Source: Korobacter sp963703075 (GTDB lineage: Bacteria; Acidobacteriota; Terriglobia; Terriglobales; Acidobacteriaceae). Taken from it: DNA of 64,000 nt. Below the pieces are notes generated by a model. It did not search any database. It was given only the letters and a program-made list of their open reading frames with translations, and had not been told where the DNA came from. The first letter of the stretch is position 1; every line of letters starts with the position of its first letter. This document shows, in pieces, positions 1 through 8,956 of this stretch. The translations under genes were made by a program, and so were the position numbers. The stretch spans positions 1,984,001 to 2,048,000 of the forward strand of contig OY969786.1 of NCBI GenBank assembly GCA_963703075.1. The letters run 5' to 3'.

Positions 1-1
1 T

Positions 2-1777
2 TCCAGCACAACGGTCTTGATTGGGGAAGCCAGGAGACATAAGACGGGTATTCTCGTCGCGCTGATTTTCCTGGTAGCGATCATCGGTGCCGGGGGATGG
101 GCGCTGTGGTCGCAAATGCACCGCACGCCCGCCCATCGAATCAACGAACAAATGTCGATCGAGCGCCTCACCAATAGCGGCCGCATCGAAGGCTCCGCCA
201 ACATCTCGCCCGACGGCAAATACGTTGTTTACCAGATGCGGGACAATGGCAAGTACAGCCTCTGGCTCCGTCAGATCGCCACCTCCAGTGCCGTCAAGCT
301 TGTGCCAGATACCGACCTTGCCTATGGCGCCACCACCTTCTCGCCCGACGGCAACTTCGTCTATTACACCTGGAGCCCGCAAAGCGAGCCCAACAGCGCA
401 CTCTACGTCGTACCGACCCTTGGCGGCACACCCCACAAAATTCTTTCGGACATCAACGGTCCCATCTCGTTCTCACCAGACGGCAAACAGTTCGCCTTCA
501 TCCGCGAAATCGGCAAGACCGGCCTGTCCACCATCGTCATCGCCAACACCGCCGATGGCACCATCGACCGCACTCTCGTCACCAGGAAAATCGGCGAGAT
601 GTGGTTCGGCGGCTACGGTGTTTCCTGGTCTGCCGACGGCAAGCTCATCGCCACTCCCGTTATGGCCATCGACAAAGATGGCTACCACGAGACCGTCGGC
701 ATCGTTGACATGGGCGGCAACCTCACGATGCTCATCCCCAAGCTCTCCGGCCAAGTCGGACGCCTCGCCTGGCTCAACGATGGCACTGGTATCGTCTATA
801 GCGCCAACCAGCGCGTCGGCGACCGCAATCGTCAGATCTACATGATCAGCTACCCCGCTGGCGAGATCAGCCGCATTACCAACGATCTCAATACCTACTC
901 CACCTACAGCTTCGGCGTCACCGCCGACAACTCGGCCATCGTCACCGTGCAAACCGCCATCACTTCCGATCTCTGGGTCACCGACGGCACCGGGGCCAAC
1001 GGGAAACAGCTCACGCAAGAAGCTCTTACGGGCCTCAACGGCATGGCTGCCGCCGGTTCGAAAATCGCCTACACCGCGGATAATTCCGGAACGCGCGGCG
1101 TCTGGCTCCTCGATGAAAATGGCGGCACGCCCACCCCGATCAGTCCAGCGCGCGACTACACCCAGTCCCCCACGATTTCACCGGATGGCAAGCACGTCGC
1201 CTACATGGGCCTCCGCGACAATAAGCCCAACATCTGGATCGCTGACCTTGACAGCTCCAATCCTCATCAACTCACCTCCAGCAACGGCGACCTCAGCCCC
1301 AGTTTCGTCGATAACCAGACCCTGTGGTTCACCCACCTCGAAGGCGGTCACATCAACCTGTATCGCATCGCGATCTCCGGCGGTACCCCGGAAAAAGTCT
1401 CTCCTCTCCAAGCCAACAACAGCACCGCTTCCTGGAAAGGCGACCGCGCCATCGTGTCCTACTTCGACGAAGCCACCGGCGTGAACAAGTCCGGGATCAT
1501 GGATACAAAGGAAGGCAAGATCCTCAGCAACTTCCAACTGCCCGACACCGCGAATAACCCGCTTTGGATGCCCGGCGACAAAGCCATCAGCTACGTCAAC
1601 ACCATCAATAACGTCAGCAATGTGTGGAAAATAGACCTCGATGGCTCTCACCCTGTCCAGCTCACCCACTTCACTGACAACACCATCTACAACTACGCTT
1701 GGCTTCCCGACGGCAAACTCGCCCTCGCCAAAGGTACATTCACCAGCGACGCCATCCTGATCCGCAACTTCCGCTAG
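2..1777 (+). CDS. C-terminal part of a Ser/Thr kinase-like protein with TolB/WD40-like (PD40) propeller, 5' end outside window
   Basis: The frame is open from the left edge, so the start and any N-terminal kinase domain lie outside the window. A short basic stretch is followed by one hydrophobic membrane segment (GILVALIFLVAIIGAGGWALW) and then about 540 residues of beta-propeller repeats. The repeats carry recurring PD40 signatures such as SPDGKYVVY, SPDGNFVYY, SPDGKQFAF, SADGKLIAT and SPDGKHVAYMG. In Acidobacteriota this layout (kinase, membrane segment, extracytoplasmic propeller) is common, which is the basis for calling the missing part a kinase. The propeller would face the periplasm as a ligand- or protein-binding sensor. 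The kinase assignment is inference; the propeller is directly visible. Confidence 0.8.
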   Translation, partial: SSTTVLIGEARRHKTGILVALIFLVAIIGAGGWALWSQMHRTPAHRINEQMSIERLTNSGRIEGSANISPDGKYVVYQMRDNGKYSLWLRQIATSSAVKLVPDTDLAYGATTFSPDGNFVYYTWSPQSEPNSALYVVPTLGGTPHKILSDINGPISFSPDGKQFAFIREIGKTGLSTIVIANTADGTIDRTLVTRKIGEMWFGGYGVSWSADGKLIATPVMAIDKDGYHETVGIVDMGGNLTMLIPKLSGQVGRLAWLNDGTGIVYSANQRVGDRNRQIYMISYPAGEISRITNDLNTYSTYSFGVTADNSAIVTVQTAITSDLWVTDGTGANGKQLTQEALTGLNGMAAAGSKIAYTADNSGTRGVWLLDENGGTPTPISPARDYTQSPTISPDGKHVAYMGLRDNKPNIWIADLDSSNPHQLTSSNGDLSPSFVDNQTLWFTHLEGGHINLYRIAISGGTPEKVSPLQANNSTASWKGDRAIVSYFDEATGVNKSGIMDTKEGKILSNFQLPDTANNPLWMPGDKAISYVNTINNVSNVWKIDLDGSHPVQLTHFTDNTIYNYAWLPDGKLALAKGTFTSDAILIRNFR

Positions 1778-1881
1778 AACATTCCGGCCCACGAGCCACA
1801 CGCACAAGCTTTTTCGTTCGGATAGGATCTTCTGCATGACTTGGCGCAATGCGCCAGGAACTGCAGTAACATACCCGCACT

Positions 1882-4503
1882 GTGACTGCTTCCCCCCATT
1901 CCGACTGGCCGTTTGCGCTGTCAGGAACCCTGGGGGAGCGATACCGGCTTGTGCGTCTGCTGGGCGCGGGAGGGATGGGAGAAGCCTTTCTCGCAGAGGA
2001 TCTCCTGCTTCACCGCAAGGTCGTGATCAAGCGGATGGCGCCGCAACTCTCGCGTACCGATACCGATCGCCAGCGTTTTCTTTCAGAGGCCAAGCGCGCC
2101 GCGGCCATCAACAATACCCACGTCGTGCAAATCTACGACGTACTCGAATCCGGCGGAGAGCTGCTCCTCATCCTCGAATATGTGGACGGCGGGGATCTTC
2201 GAACCCTGGGCCAGAGGAAAATGCCTCTCAGCGAGTTCTTTCCCATCGCGCTTCAGATCGCGGATGGCGTAGCGGCCGCCCATGCGGCCCACGTCGTTCA
2301 CTGCGATCTCAAGCCGCAAAACATCCTGTTATCGCAAAGCGCCACCGTCAAGGTGCTCGACTTCGGCTTAGCACGGCCAACCGCGCGCGAGGACGCGGCC
2401 ACAATCTCCGTCGCCCAGCCGAAGTTCGCTGGGACGCCTGGCTACATGGCCCCCGAGATGGTTCGCGAAGAACCCATCGACGAACGTGCCGATATTTTTG
2501 CTTTGGGCGTCATCTTTTATCAGTTGCTCACCGGGGTTGCGCCCTTCAGCAGTCCCACGCTCCTTGATACCTTGCATCGCACGGTGCACGAGGAACCTCC
2601 GGCCGTAACCAAATCCAATCCGGAAATTCCTCCCGAACTTGAGTGGATTCTCGAGAAGATGCTGGCAAAATCGCGGGACGAACGCTACGCGAGCGTGCGA
2701 GAGATCATCATCGACCTCACCGCCTGCCAGCGTAAATTCCTGGGTGGCTCATCCACCGTCCGCAGTACGATCACACCGATTTTGCGACCTCGACCCCGGT
2801 CGCACGTTGCCCTCTGGACAGGTATTGCCATGTCTATCCTCGTTGCAATCGCCGCCAGTGTCCTCCTGGCGCGGTACTGGCAACGAACCCACGTCCCAAC
2901 GCAGCAAACGGCGCATTATCGCTCAGTCGCTGTGCTTCCCTTCCACCTTATTGGGGCGCCGCAAAGTGACCTTGAGGCCTATGCCGACGGGATTTGTGTC
3001 ACCCTTACCTCCAAGCTGGTGCGGATCGCCGCCATGCATCAGTTGCAAGTCACGCCCTCTTCCGAGGTACGCAGGCGCTCCCTGGATAGCGCCGCGGCTG
3101 CCAGGCAGCAGCTTGGAGCGGACCTCGTAATAGAGGGACAACTGCAGAGGATCGGTCAGCAGGTCCGGATCACCTACAACCTTGTCGACACGAGCACAAT
3201 GAGCCAGTTGCGTTCGGAAGACATCGAGGCGCCGATGGACAACTCCTTCGCCCTTGAAGACAAAATTGTCGACGGCGCCTTGAACATGCTCGACGTGCAA
3301 CTGGAAGACGCGGAGCGCCAGTCGCTGGGCCAGCGAGGCACCTCGGATTCCTCGGCCTACAACCTGTTTCTCACCGGCAGCGGATACCTGCGCGAATACG
3401 AAGATCCGCATAACGTGGAACGTGCCATCGAATCATTCCAGGGTGCGCTGTTGAAAGACGCAAATTACGCCCAGGCCGACGCGGCCCTCGGGCGTGCGTA
3501 CTGGCGCAAATACCAGATGACCCACGATCCGGCGCTGGTAGACGCCGCACGGGTCTCGTGCCAACGCGCGGCGGAGAAAAGCCCTGACCTTCCCGACTCC
3601 CACCTGTGCCTTGGCATTATTGCCGGTGGCACAGGCGCGTATGAAAGCGCGGTAAAGGAATTGGAGACCGCGGTGAGCGCCGAGCCCAGCAATGAAGTGG
3701 CTCTGCGCGAACTGGCCAGTATCTACGAAAAAATCAAGCAGCCAGCGGAGGCGGAGCAAGTCTATCGGCGCGGCATCGCCGCCCGGCCGCACTACTGGGC
3801 CGGATACGCATGGCTCGGGGGCTTCTACACGCGGCAGGCTCGCTACGAAGAAGCTGCCGGCGAGTACCGCGAAGCCATCGAGCAGGCGCCAGGAAACGCT
3901 ACGCTCTATTACGGACTCGGCGGTGTCTACATCTTCCAGGGCAAATACGGCGACGCTGTGGATGTCTTGAAGAAAGCAGTCGAACTCCAGCCAACCGCGG
4001 ACGCGTATCAGAATCTCGGCCAGGCCTACCTGCACGTGCGCAACTTCGACGAGGCGATTAAGTCATTTAAGCAGGCGATTACCTTGGGTAACCGCAACTA
4101 CGCCGTGTACAGCGCTCTCGGCGACGCTTACTTCTGGTCGAAGACACACGAGCGCGAGGCCGCCCCCGCCTATAAGCAATCGCTCGCGTTTGGGCTGGAG
4201 CAACAACGGGTGAACGCCCGGGACCAGGGCCTGAATATCATGCTTGCTTACAACTATGCTGCTCTCGGCGATGCTTCGCACGCACTGGATTATCTGCAGC
4301 GGGCACAGAAAGACACGCCGCGCGACCCGGAAACGATGTTCTTCGCGGCACGCATTTATGCCCGCTTGAGGCATACTGCGGAAGCCGCGGACTGGCTTCA
4401 GAAGGCGATCGCAAACGGTTACTCCAAGGCGGATGTGCGGGATTGCCCCGACCTGGATGGGCTGATGAATCAACCGGCGGTGCAGCACGCCCTCGCCACC
4501 TAG
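1882..4503 (+). CDS. Serine/threonine protein kinase with TolB-like and TPR domains
   Basis: 873 residues from a GTG start. The Hanks-type kinase domain spans about residues 20-285: glycine loop GAGGMGEAF, ATP lysine K50 (VVIK), alphaC glutamate near 69, catalytic loop HCDLKPQN (D142), DFG at 160-162, activation segment GTPGYMAPE. A membrane segment lies at about 309-331. Next comes an FlgO/TolB-N-like domain (VAVLPF... ADGICVTLTSKL... GADLVIEGQLQ, about 346-465), and then a long array of TPR repeats to the C-terminus. The catalytic residues are intact, so it should be active. The TolB-like and TPR parts would be extracytoplasmic if the single membrane segment is used as in relatives. It follows another kinase-like gene by about 100 bases, on the same strand. 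The target is unknown. Confidence 0.93.
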   Translation: MTASPHSDWPFALSGTLGERYRLVRLLGAGGMGEAFLAEDLLLHRKVVIKRMAPQLSRTDTDRQRFLSEAKRAAAINNTHVVQIYDVLESGGELLLILEYVDGGDLRTLGQRKMPLSEFFPIALQIADGVAAAHAAHVVHCDLKPQNILLSQSATVKVLDFGLARPTAREDAATISVAQPKFAGTPGYMAPEMVREEPIDERADIFALGVIFYQLLTGVAPFSSPTLLDTLHRTVHEEPPAVTKSNPEIPPELEWILEKMLAKSRDERYASVREIIIDLTACQRKFLGGSSTVRSTITPILRPRPRSHVALWTGIAMSILVAIAASVLLARYWQRTHVPTQQTAHYRSVAVLPFHLIGAPQSDLEAYADGICVTLTSKLVRIAAMHQLQVTPSSEVRRRSLDSAAAARQQLGADLVIEGQLQRIGQQVRITYNLVDTSTMSQLRSEDIEAPMDNSFALEDKIVDGALNMLDVQLEDAERQSLGQRGTSDSSAYNLFLTGSGYLREYEDPHNVERAIESFQGALLKDANYAQADAALGRAYWRKYQMTHDPALVDAARVSCQRAAEKSPDLPDSHLCLGIIAGGTGAYESAVKELETAVSAEPSNEVALRELASIYEKIKQPAEAEQVYRRGIAARPHYWAGYAWLGGFYTRQARYEEAAGEYREAIEQAPGNATLYYGLGGVYIFQGKYGDAVDVLKKAVELQPTADAYQNLGQAYLHVRNFDEAIKSFKQAITLGNRNYAVYSALGDAYFWSKTHEREAAPAYKQSLAFGLEQQRVNARDQGLNIMLAYNYAALGDASHALDYLQRAQKDTPRDPETMFFAARIYARLRHTAEAADWLQKAIANGYSKADVRDCPDLDGLMNQPAVQHALAT

Positions 4504-4507
4504 TCGG

Positions 4508-4996
4508 CTAGTTTCCAACCTTGATGTGAGGATCTGCGCTGCTTCCGTTCTCGCGCTTGAACACCATGTCGTAACTGCACCCAACCGCATCCTTCCTCGC
4601 ATGTTCCGAGTGGTGCATGTGGACGCAGGTGTTGGGCAGGCTGCGGGTGAAAGGGTATGCCGGACAGGCCCCGCCGGCAGCGTTCTTCTTCGACACCAGC
4701 TTCGGCTCGATCGTGAAGCATCCTGCGCCGTCGCCGTGGTGCCAGAGCACCGAATCGAGCCGCGACTGCGAAACGCAAATCGCCTTGTGCCCCGTGCCCG
4801 GCTTGGCATCGACGTTGTAGCTATAAAGCTTCTTCGTCGTGCCGGGCAGAATGTGGACTCCAAGTCCATCCTTCTCCGAAGTGGTTTGCAGGCAGTCCGT
4901 GTCTTGTGCGGCCTGGTTCTGCTTGCCTGCACCCTGGGCAAACAAGGTAGGAACGAACATCGCGAACAGTAAACAGACCGCGGCGGTTCTCGTCAT
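4508..4996 (-). CDS. Secreted Cys-containing protein of unknown function, paralog of the next gene
   Basis: 162 residues from the ATG at 4996. This start is chosen over one 23 codons upstream because it opens directly into a signal peptide (MTRTAAVCLLFAMFVPTLFAQ). The mature protein has about seven cysteines and many histidines. Its end, C-x-Y-x3-F followed by DPHIKVGN, matches the end of the protein encoded 37 bases upstream (DPHIVVGRQ). I do not recognise a family. The even cysteine pattern suggests disulfides in the periplasm or outside. The gene is convergent with the kinase gene, with 4 bases between stops. It probably shares a transcript with its neighbour. Confidence 0.7.
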   Translation of the reverse strand: MTRTAAVCLLFAMFVPTLFAQGAGKQNQAAQDTDCLQTTSEKDGLGVHILPGTTKKLYSYNVDAKPGTGHKAICVSQSRLDSVLWHHGDGAGCFTIEPKLVSKKNAAGGACPAYPFTRSLPNTCVHMHHSEHARKDAVGCSYDMVFKRENGSSADPHIKVGN

Positions 4997-5033
4997 CGAT
5001 GCGACTCCATCTACGATCAAATTCAATTCTTCG

Positions 5034-5567
5034 TCACTGCCGGCCGACCACGATGTGCGGGTCAATGATGGCGTTGGTCCCGTCGTCCAGGTAGAAGGTC
5101 AGCTTGTAGTGGCATTCGTTTGCTCCGGACTTCAAGTGAAGGGCGCCGGGGGCATGCTCTTCATCGGCATCGCCCGCATGTCCGTCTTTGAAAGGCGAAT
5201 CGTCGCAGCCATCTTCGGCTTGGGGAGTCGTTGGGGGATGAGCGTTGCCGCCCGGGTCCGAGCGAATGGCGTAGTGGAACTTCTTGTGGCCACTATGCTT
5301 GAACTTCACCTCATCGTTGCGTGAGAGCAGTACACCGATTTCGGGATGGGGGTCGGCGGCGATGGTCGCATCTGCCAGGTCCCACGTCACCTCACATTTA
5401 CTGCCGTGCGGCTTCTTCTTGACCGCGGTGTACCCACTCGCAGGATTGGCCACGACGGGATCGACGCAGTCGTAGGGCGGGCGATTGGAAAGGGTAGGCG
5501 CCGGCCGATGGTGACAGGCGCTCAACGCCAAGAGCAGGAATGCGCTGGAAGCGACAGCAATCCTCAT
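5034..5567 (-). CDS. Putative lipoprotein of unknown function, tandem paralog
   Basis: 177 residues from the ATG at 5567, preceded by a strong Shine-Dalgarno (GAAAGGGGGATT). A 90-codon upstream extension of the same frame is rejected because it lacks a signal and would cross the divergent promoter region. The N-terminus is a lipoprotein signal with lipobox LSAC, giving a lipidated Cys18. The mature part is His/Asp-rich and ends in C-x-Y-x3-F...DPHIVVG, shared with the downstream gene. It is first in a two-gene unit divergent from the FHA-phosphatase gene. Function unknown. Confidence 0.72.
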   Translation of the reverse strand: MRIAVASSAFLLLALSACHHRPAPTLSNRPPYDCVDPVVANPASGYTAVKKKPHGSKCEVTWDLADATIAADPHPEIGVLLSRNDEVKFKHSGHKKFHYAIRSDPGGNAHPPTTPQAEDGCDDSPFKDGHAGDADEEHAPGALHLKSGANECHYKLTFYLDDGTNAIIDPHIVVGRQ

Positions 5568-5761
5568 AATCCCCCTTTCGCTGTGCGCCAAAAGGCGTCC
5601 TTCGGCTAGCCAGAGCTTCGTGGAAGGAATCGGCCGCGCCGCGATGGCCGCAAAGTCTATGTCGGAAACCCGGAAAAGGCAATCATTCCCTGCTAAAATC
5701 GGCTCCACGCTTCGACTGTCCGGGCTAAAACCGGATGCCGGTTCGCTTCGAGGATCACACC

Positions 5762-7378
5762 ATGGGAACGATGACTGGGTTTGGGGGAGTTGCTGCCGCT
5801 GCTGATGCGCCCACCATCCGTGTACTACGCGGAACACTGGTGGAAGAGCTGAAGCTCGATCGCCTGCCGTACTCCATCGGACGAAAGCCGGAGAACGCCC
5901 TGGTGATCGCCGATCCCAGCGTGTCGCGCGAGCATGCCCAGATCATTCACGAAGGATCCGACTATGTTTTTGTGGATCTCGGCAGCAAGCACGGCAGCAA
6001 GGTAAACGGCGCGAAGGCCGATCGTTGCGTGCTGAAACCAAACGACCGCATCGATCTCGGCCTGGCGCAGGTGCATGTCATCTTTTCGCCACAGGAAGCG
6101 GGAGGCGAATCGCTCATCCAGCGGCTTTCGAGCTGGCAAGAACATTCCACCTATTCCGACCTCGAACATCTGCGCGAATTTCTCGACGCCGCCCGCCGGC
6201 TGAATCTCGCTTCCGCTGTCTCCGAAGTCCTCACCATCCTGGTGGACTTCAGCCTGCGGGTGACGAAGGCGGAGCGCGCGTTCTTCTTCAAGCCGGGGCC
6301 GGGGGGCGAAATCACCCTGGCGTACGGGCGCGATGCCAAGGGGACCATCCTCACCGACGCGCAAACCGTTTCCCACTCGGTGCTGAAAGAGGCGGCGGCC
6401 TCGGGCTCCGACTTCCTGATCACCGACACCCAGCAGGAATCGAACTGGTCGGCACGGCAGAGCATCGTGGCGCACAACCTGCGCAGCATCCTCTGCATTC
6501 CATTGCGACGCAAAGTCGGGCTGCAGAATGAGAACCTGTGGGGCTTGCTCTACCTTGACAGCCATTACCGCACCAAGGGACTGACGACGATCAGCCACGA
6601 CATTGTGGGCGCTCTAGCCAACGACGCCGCCGCGCTGATCGAACATGCGTACCTTGCCGAAGCGGAAGAGCAATCGCGCCGCGAGCGACAGGAGATGGGC
6701 ATCGCCGCAGAGATCCAGAAGCAATTGCTCTCAGTGAATAATCCCGATTGCAAGTTCGCGTCGTTCAAGGCGCGCACAATCCCCTGCAAATCCGTGGGCG
6801 GAGATTTCTACGATATCGTCGCGGCCGGAGACTCGCTGTACTTCGTGTTTGCCGACGTGAGCGGCAAAGGAATCTCAGCCGCACTGCTCGCCTCGGTGTT
6901 GCACGGGGTCGCGTATTCGCACTTCGTACAACAGCGTCCGGTGCAGGAGATGGTCTCGGCGGCCAACCGGCTGCTTTGCAACAAGCAGTTGCTAGGCAAG
7001 TATGCGACGCTGCTGGCGGGACAACTGCGCGCCGACGGTGAACTGACGATCGTGAATTGCGGCCACTTGCCGCCTTTGCGGATCTGCAACGAGAAAGTCG
7101 AAGCGCTCGAGTCGGCTTGCCTGCCAGTGGGACTTTTCCTCGACGCACAATACGAGACGCTGGTAACGAAGCTCGAACCCGGCAGCCGCCTGCTGGTGTT
7201 CTCCGACGGCGTGACCGAAGCCGAAGATCCGACCGGGGAGTTCTTCGGAGACGACCGCCTGAACGCTGTAGCGGCGAAAGGCGTTGAAGCGGTCCTGGAA
7301 CAGGTGGTGAGCTTCGCGCACGGGCAGGCTTTGAACGACGATTGCTCGCTGCTGGAGCTGCATTACATCGGGCAGTAA
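5762..7378 (+). CDS. FHA-GAF-SpoIIE (PP2C-type) protein phosphatase
   Basis: 538 residues from the ATG at 5762, which has GAGGA eight bases upstream; an in-frame start at 5735 is possible. Domains: an FHA domain at about 20-95 (YSIGRKPENALVI... PSVSREHAQI... LGSKHGSKVNG), which binds phosphothreonine; a GAF domain at about 145-300; a coiled linker (EEQSRRERQEMGIAAEIQKQLL); and an RsbU/SpoIIE-type PP2C phosphatase at about 330-535 (GGDFYDIV, FADVSGKGISAALLAS, SDGVTEAEDP, NDDCSLL). It probably dephosphorylates an anti-anti-sigma factor or similar target in response to a phosphorylated partner. The neighbouring Ser/Thr kinase is an obvious candidate for supplying the phosphothreonine, but that link is inference. 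Confidence 0.92.
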   Translation: MGTMTGFGGVAAAADAPTIRVLRGTLVEELKLDRLPYSIGRKPENALVIADPSVSREHAQIIHEGSDYVFVDLGSKHGSKVNGAKADRCVLKPNDRIDLGLAQVHVIFSPQEAGGESLIQRLSSWQEHSTYSDLEHLREFLDAARRLNLASAVSEVLTILVDFSLRVTKAERAFFFKPGPGGEITLAYGRDAKGTILTDAQTVSHSVLKEAAASGSDFLITDTQQESNWSARQSIVAHNLRSILCIPLRRKVGLQNENLWGLLYLDSHYRTKGLTTISHDIVGALANDAAALIEHAYLAEAEEQSRRERQEMGIAAEIQKQLLSVNNPDCKFASFKARTIPCKSVGGDFYDIVAAGDSLYFVFADVSGKGISAALLASVLHGVAYSHFVQQRPVQEMVSAANRLLCNKQLLGKYATLLAGQLRADGELTIVNCGHLPPLRICNEKVEALESACLPVGLFLDAQYETLVTKLEPGSRLLVFSDGVTEAEDPTGEFFGDDRLNAVAAKGVEAVLEQVVSFAHGQALNDDCSLLELHYIGQ

Positions 7379-7937
7379 GACACGCACGAGAGGCTGATGT
7401 TTACTGCTTGATATCGGTATCCCCCTCCCGCCACCCTCTGTGGATTCAGCAGCTTACCCTATGGAAGGTCCGCAAAATCTTCTGCCTGCGAGAGTTATAG
7501 CCAAAATATTCCATCCACTGGAATTAGCTCCGTTTTGTGCTTTCTTCGGCTCACTTCGCGAAACTAAGAACGTTAACTAGTTGAGAAAGAGCAAATCGTC
7601 CGTAGTGGAAATTTCCCACTTGAGCAGAATAAGCAGACGGCTGTCTAGCTGTCTGTGACGTGTGCCAGTCATGTCCAGGATGACGGTCACAGCGAACAGT
7701 GATCCTAGCGCGGAGAGTATTTCAGCCTTCCTGAACGAAGCCGCTTATTTCCAGCTACTTAGCTTAAGCCGCATGAATAAAGGCGCAAATGCCAGGGGAA
7801 TCGTCCGAGTCAACCGACACAATCCCGAAAGTTATCTTGCGGATTTTCTGAGATAGTGCTTGCACTCCCTATGTCCGCGGGATATTCTTTGCCTCCCCTC
7901 GGTACTCCCCCCTAATTTCAGTACGGGAGCGTTTAGT
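7379..7937. other. Intergenic region without a convincing gene
   Basis: About 560 bases between the phosphatase gene and a possible small membrane ORF. It holds one copy of the 25-nt dispersed repeat (7503-7527), a palindrome AACTAGTT near 7576, and a near-palindrome AGTGGAAATTTCCCACT near 7603-7619 that could be an operator. A 60-codon open frame at 7662-7856 shows no signal, domain or good ribosome site and is not called. Confidence 0.5.
7503..7527 (+). repeat. 25-nt dispersed repeat, copy 1
   Basis: Begins AAAATATTCCATCC and ends GGAATTAG. The 15 bases at 7502-7516 (CAAAATATTCCATCC) are identical to 58892-58906. Two further copies lie at 58893-58917 and 58922-58946. All copies are intergenic and lack coding signals. 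Confidence 0.55.
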
Positions 7938-8087
7938 TTGAAATCCTGGCATAAAGCATTGTTGGTGGTTCTCGCTTGCGCTCTTTGCTACGCCGCAGGC
8001 CACTTTTATTCGGGGGGCGAATACTTGCAGATGCGTTCGCTCCTCACCTGTTTTGGCATCCTGCTGGTGACGTGGATGCAGCTCTAA
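7938..8087 (+). CDS. Possible small two-helix membrane protein
   Basis: 49 residues from a TTG at 7938 with GGGAG about eight bases upstream. The peptide has two hydrophobic stretches, SWHKALLVVLACALCYAAGH and SLLTCFGILLVTWMQL, separated by a short polar loop. No family is recognised. The TTG start and short length make it uncertain. It stands alone between the phosphatase gene and the convergent end of lutC. Confidence 0.4.
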   Translation: MKSWHKALLVVLACALCYAAGHFYSGGEYLQMRSLLTCFGILLVTWMQL

Positions 8088-8311
8088 ATCTTCCGCAACA
8101 ATCTGTCTTGCTTCAAAGGTTCGCGACTCCGCGATCAAGTCAGCTACGCCGTGTGCCCGAAGTTCCCGGCCGGGCGCGGGATTCAGAGGAACGTCTTGAG
8201 GCGACTACTTCGTGCTTGTACAGTGTGCGCGAGCGGACGCGGGACAATGCGCCGCGCGTGGAGCCTTCGCCGGGTTCGGTGATTTTCCCGATTCTCAGCG
8301 TGAAGTCGTAG

Positions 8312-8956
8312 TTAACGCGTTTCGAGAACGATGGCGACTTTGCGTGGGCCATGCGCGCCCTGCACCAGAATCTTTTCAATATCAGCAGTGCGGCTGGAGC
8401 CAGTGATCAGGCCGAAATACGAGGCGTCCTTCAGGTCGCTCGACATGGCTTTGCGTAATGCGGACGTGATGTCGGGCAGGAGCTGGTCGGAGGTCGCATA
8501 GACAATGTGGGTGGGCGGGATGATGGAACCACCACGGCCTCCGGATCGGCTGGAGCTGAGAATCGATCCGGTCTGCGCGATCAATCCTTCGCAAAGCGTG
8601 ATGGCCGCCTGACAATCCTCGGGAGCGCGGCCGCCGCTCGACCAAAGCACCGGCCGGTCGCCAAAAGCAGCGGCGAAGCGGCGCAGCGAAGGGTGGTCCT
8701 GCACGTAGACGCTGCCGGCAGGAAGGGCTGAAAGAAGCTCGGCGAAAGCTTGGGTAGAACTTTGCAGGTCGCCGGTGACTCTGACCTCAGTGAGGTTCGC
8801 GGCACACTCGGTGAGAAAGCGATCCATGGGATCCAAGATGGGTGCGTAGATTCGATCGAGGGTGACGGTCGCGCCGTCGATGGCGGGATCGAGTGGCACT
8901 TCGGCTTTGCGGAGGCGGTCGAGGATGCGTTCGCGTCCGGGATTAGAGTTTGCCAT
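8312..8956 (-). CDS. lutC: Lactate utilization protein LutC (LUD domain)
   Basis: 214 residues. It shows the LUD fold typical of LutC/YkgG: GRERILDRLRKA at the N-terminus, a central ITLCEGLIAQTGSILSSS segment, and a C-terminal YFGLITGSSRTADIEKILVQGAHGP motif. LutC works with LutA and LutB in oxidising L-lactate to pyruvate. Its start overlaps the end of lutB by 14 bases, so translation is likely coupled. It is the last gene of the dld-lutABC unit. Confidence 0.95.
   Translation of the reverse strand: MANSNPGRERILDRLRKAEVPLDPAIDGATVTLDRIYAPILDPMDRFLTECAANLTEVRVTGDLQSSTQAFAELLSALPAGSVYVQDHPSLRRFAAAFGDRPVLWSSGGRAPEDCQAAITLCEGLIAQTGSILSSSRSGGRGGSIIPPTHIVYATSDQLLPDITSALRKAMSSDLKDASYFGLITGSSRTADIEKILVQGAHGPRKVAIVLETR

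Noticed and set aside
87..845. Long open frame overlapping the first gene in another frame
   Set aside because: Composition is Ser/Pro/Arg-rich shadow of the GC-rich propeller gene with no domain or ribosome site.
4063..4941. 292-codon minus-strand frame across the kinase 3' end
   Set aside because: It crosses the well-supported kinase-TPR gene and secreted protein gene and has no recognisable features.
7600..7625. Near-palindrome as a definite operator
   Set aside because: The arms are offset by one base and no regulated gene is adjacent.
7662..7856. 64-codon plus-strand ORF
   Set aside because: No signal, domain or clear ribosome site; composition is not convincing.
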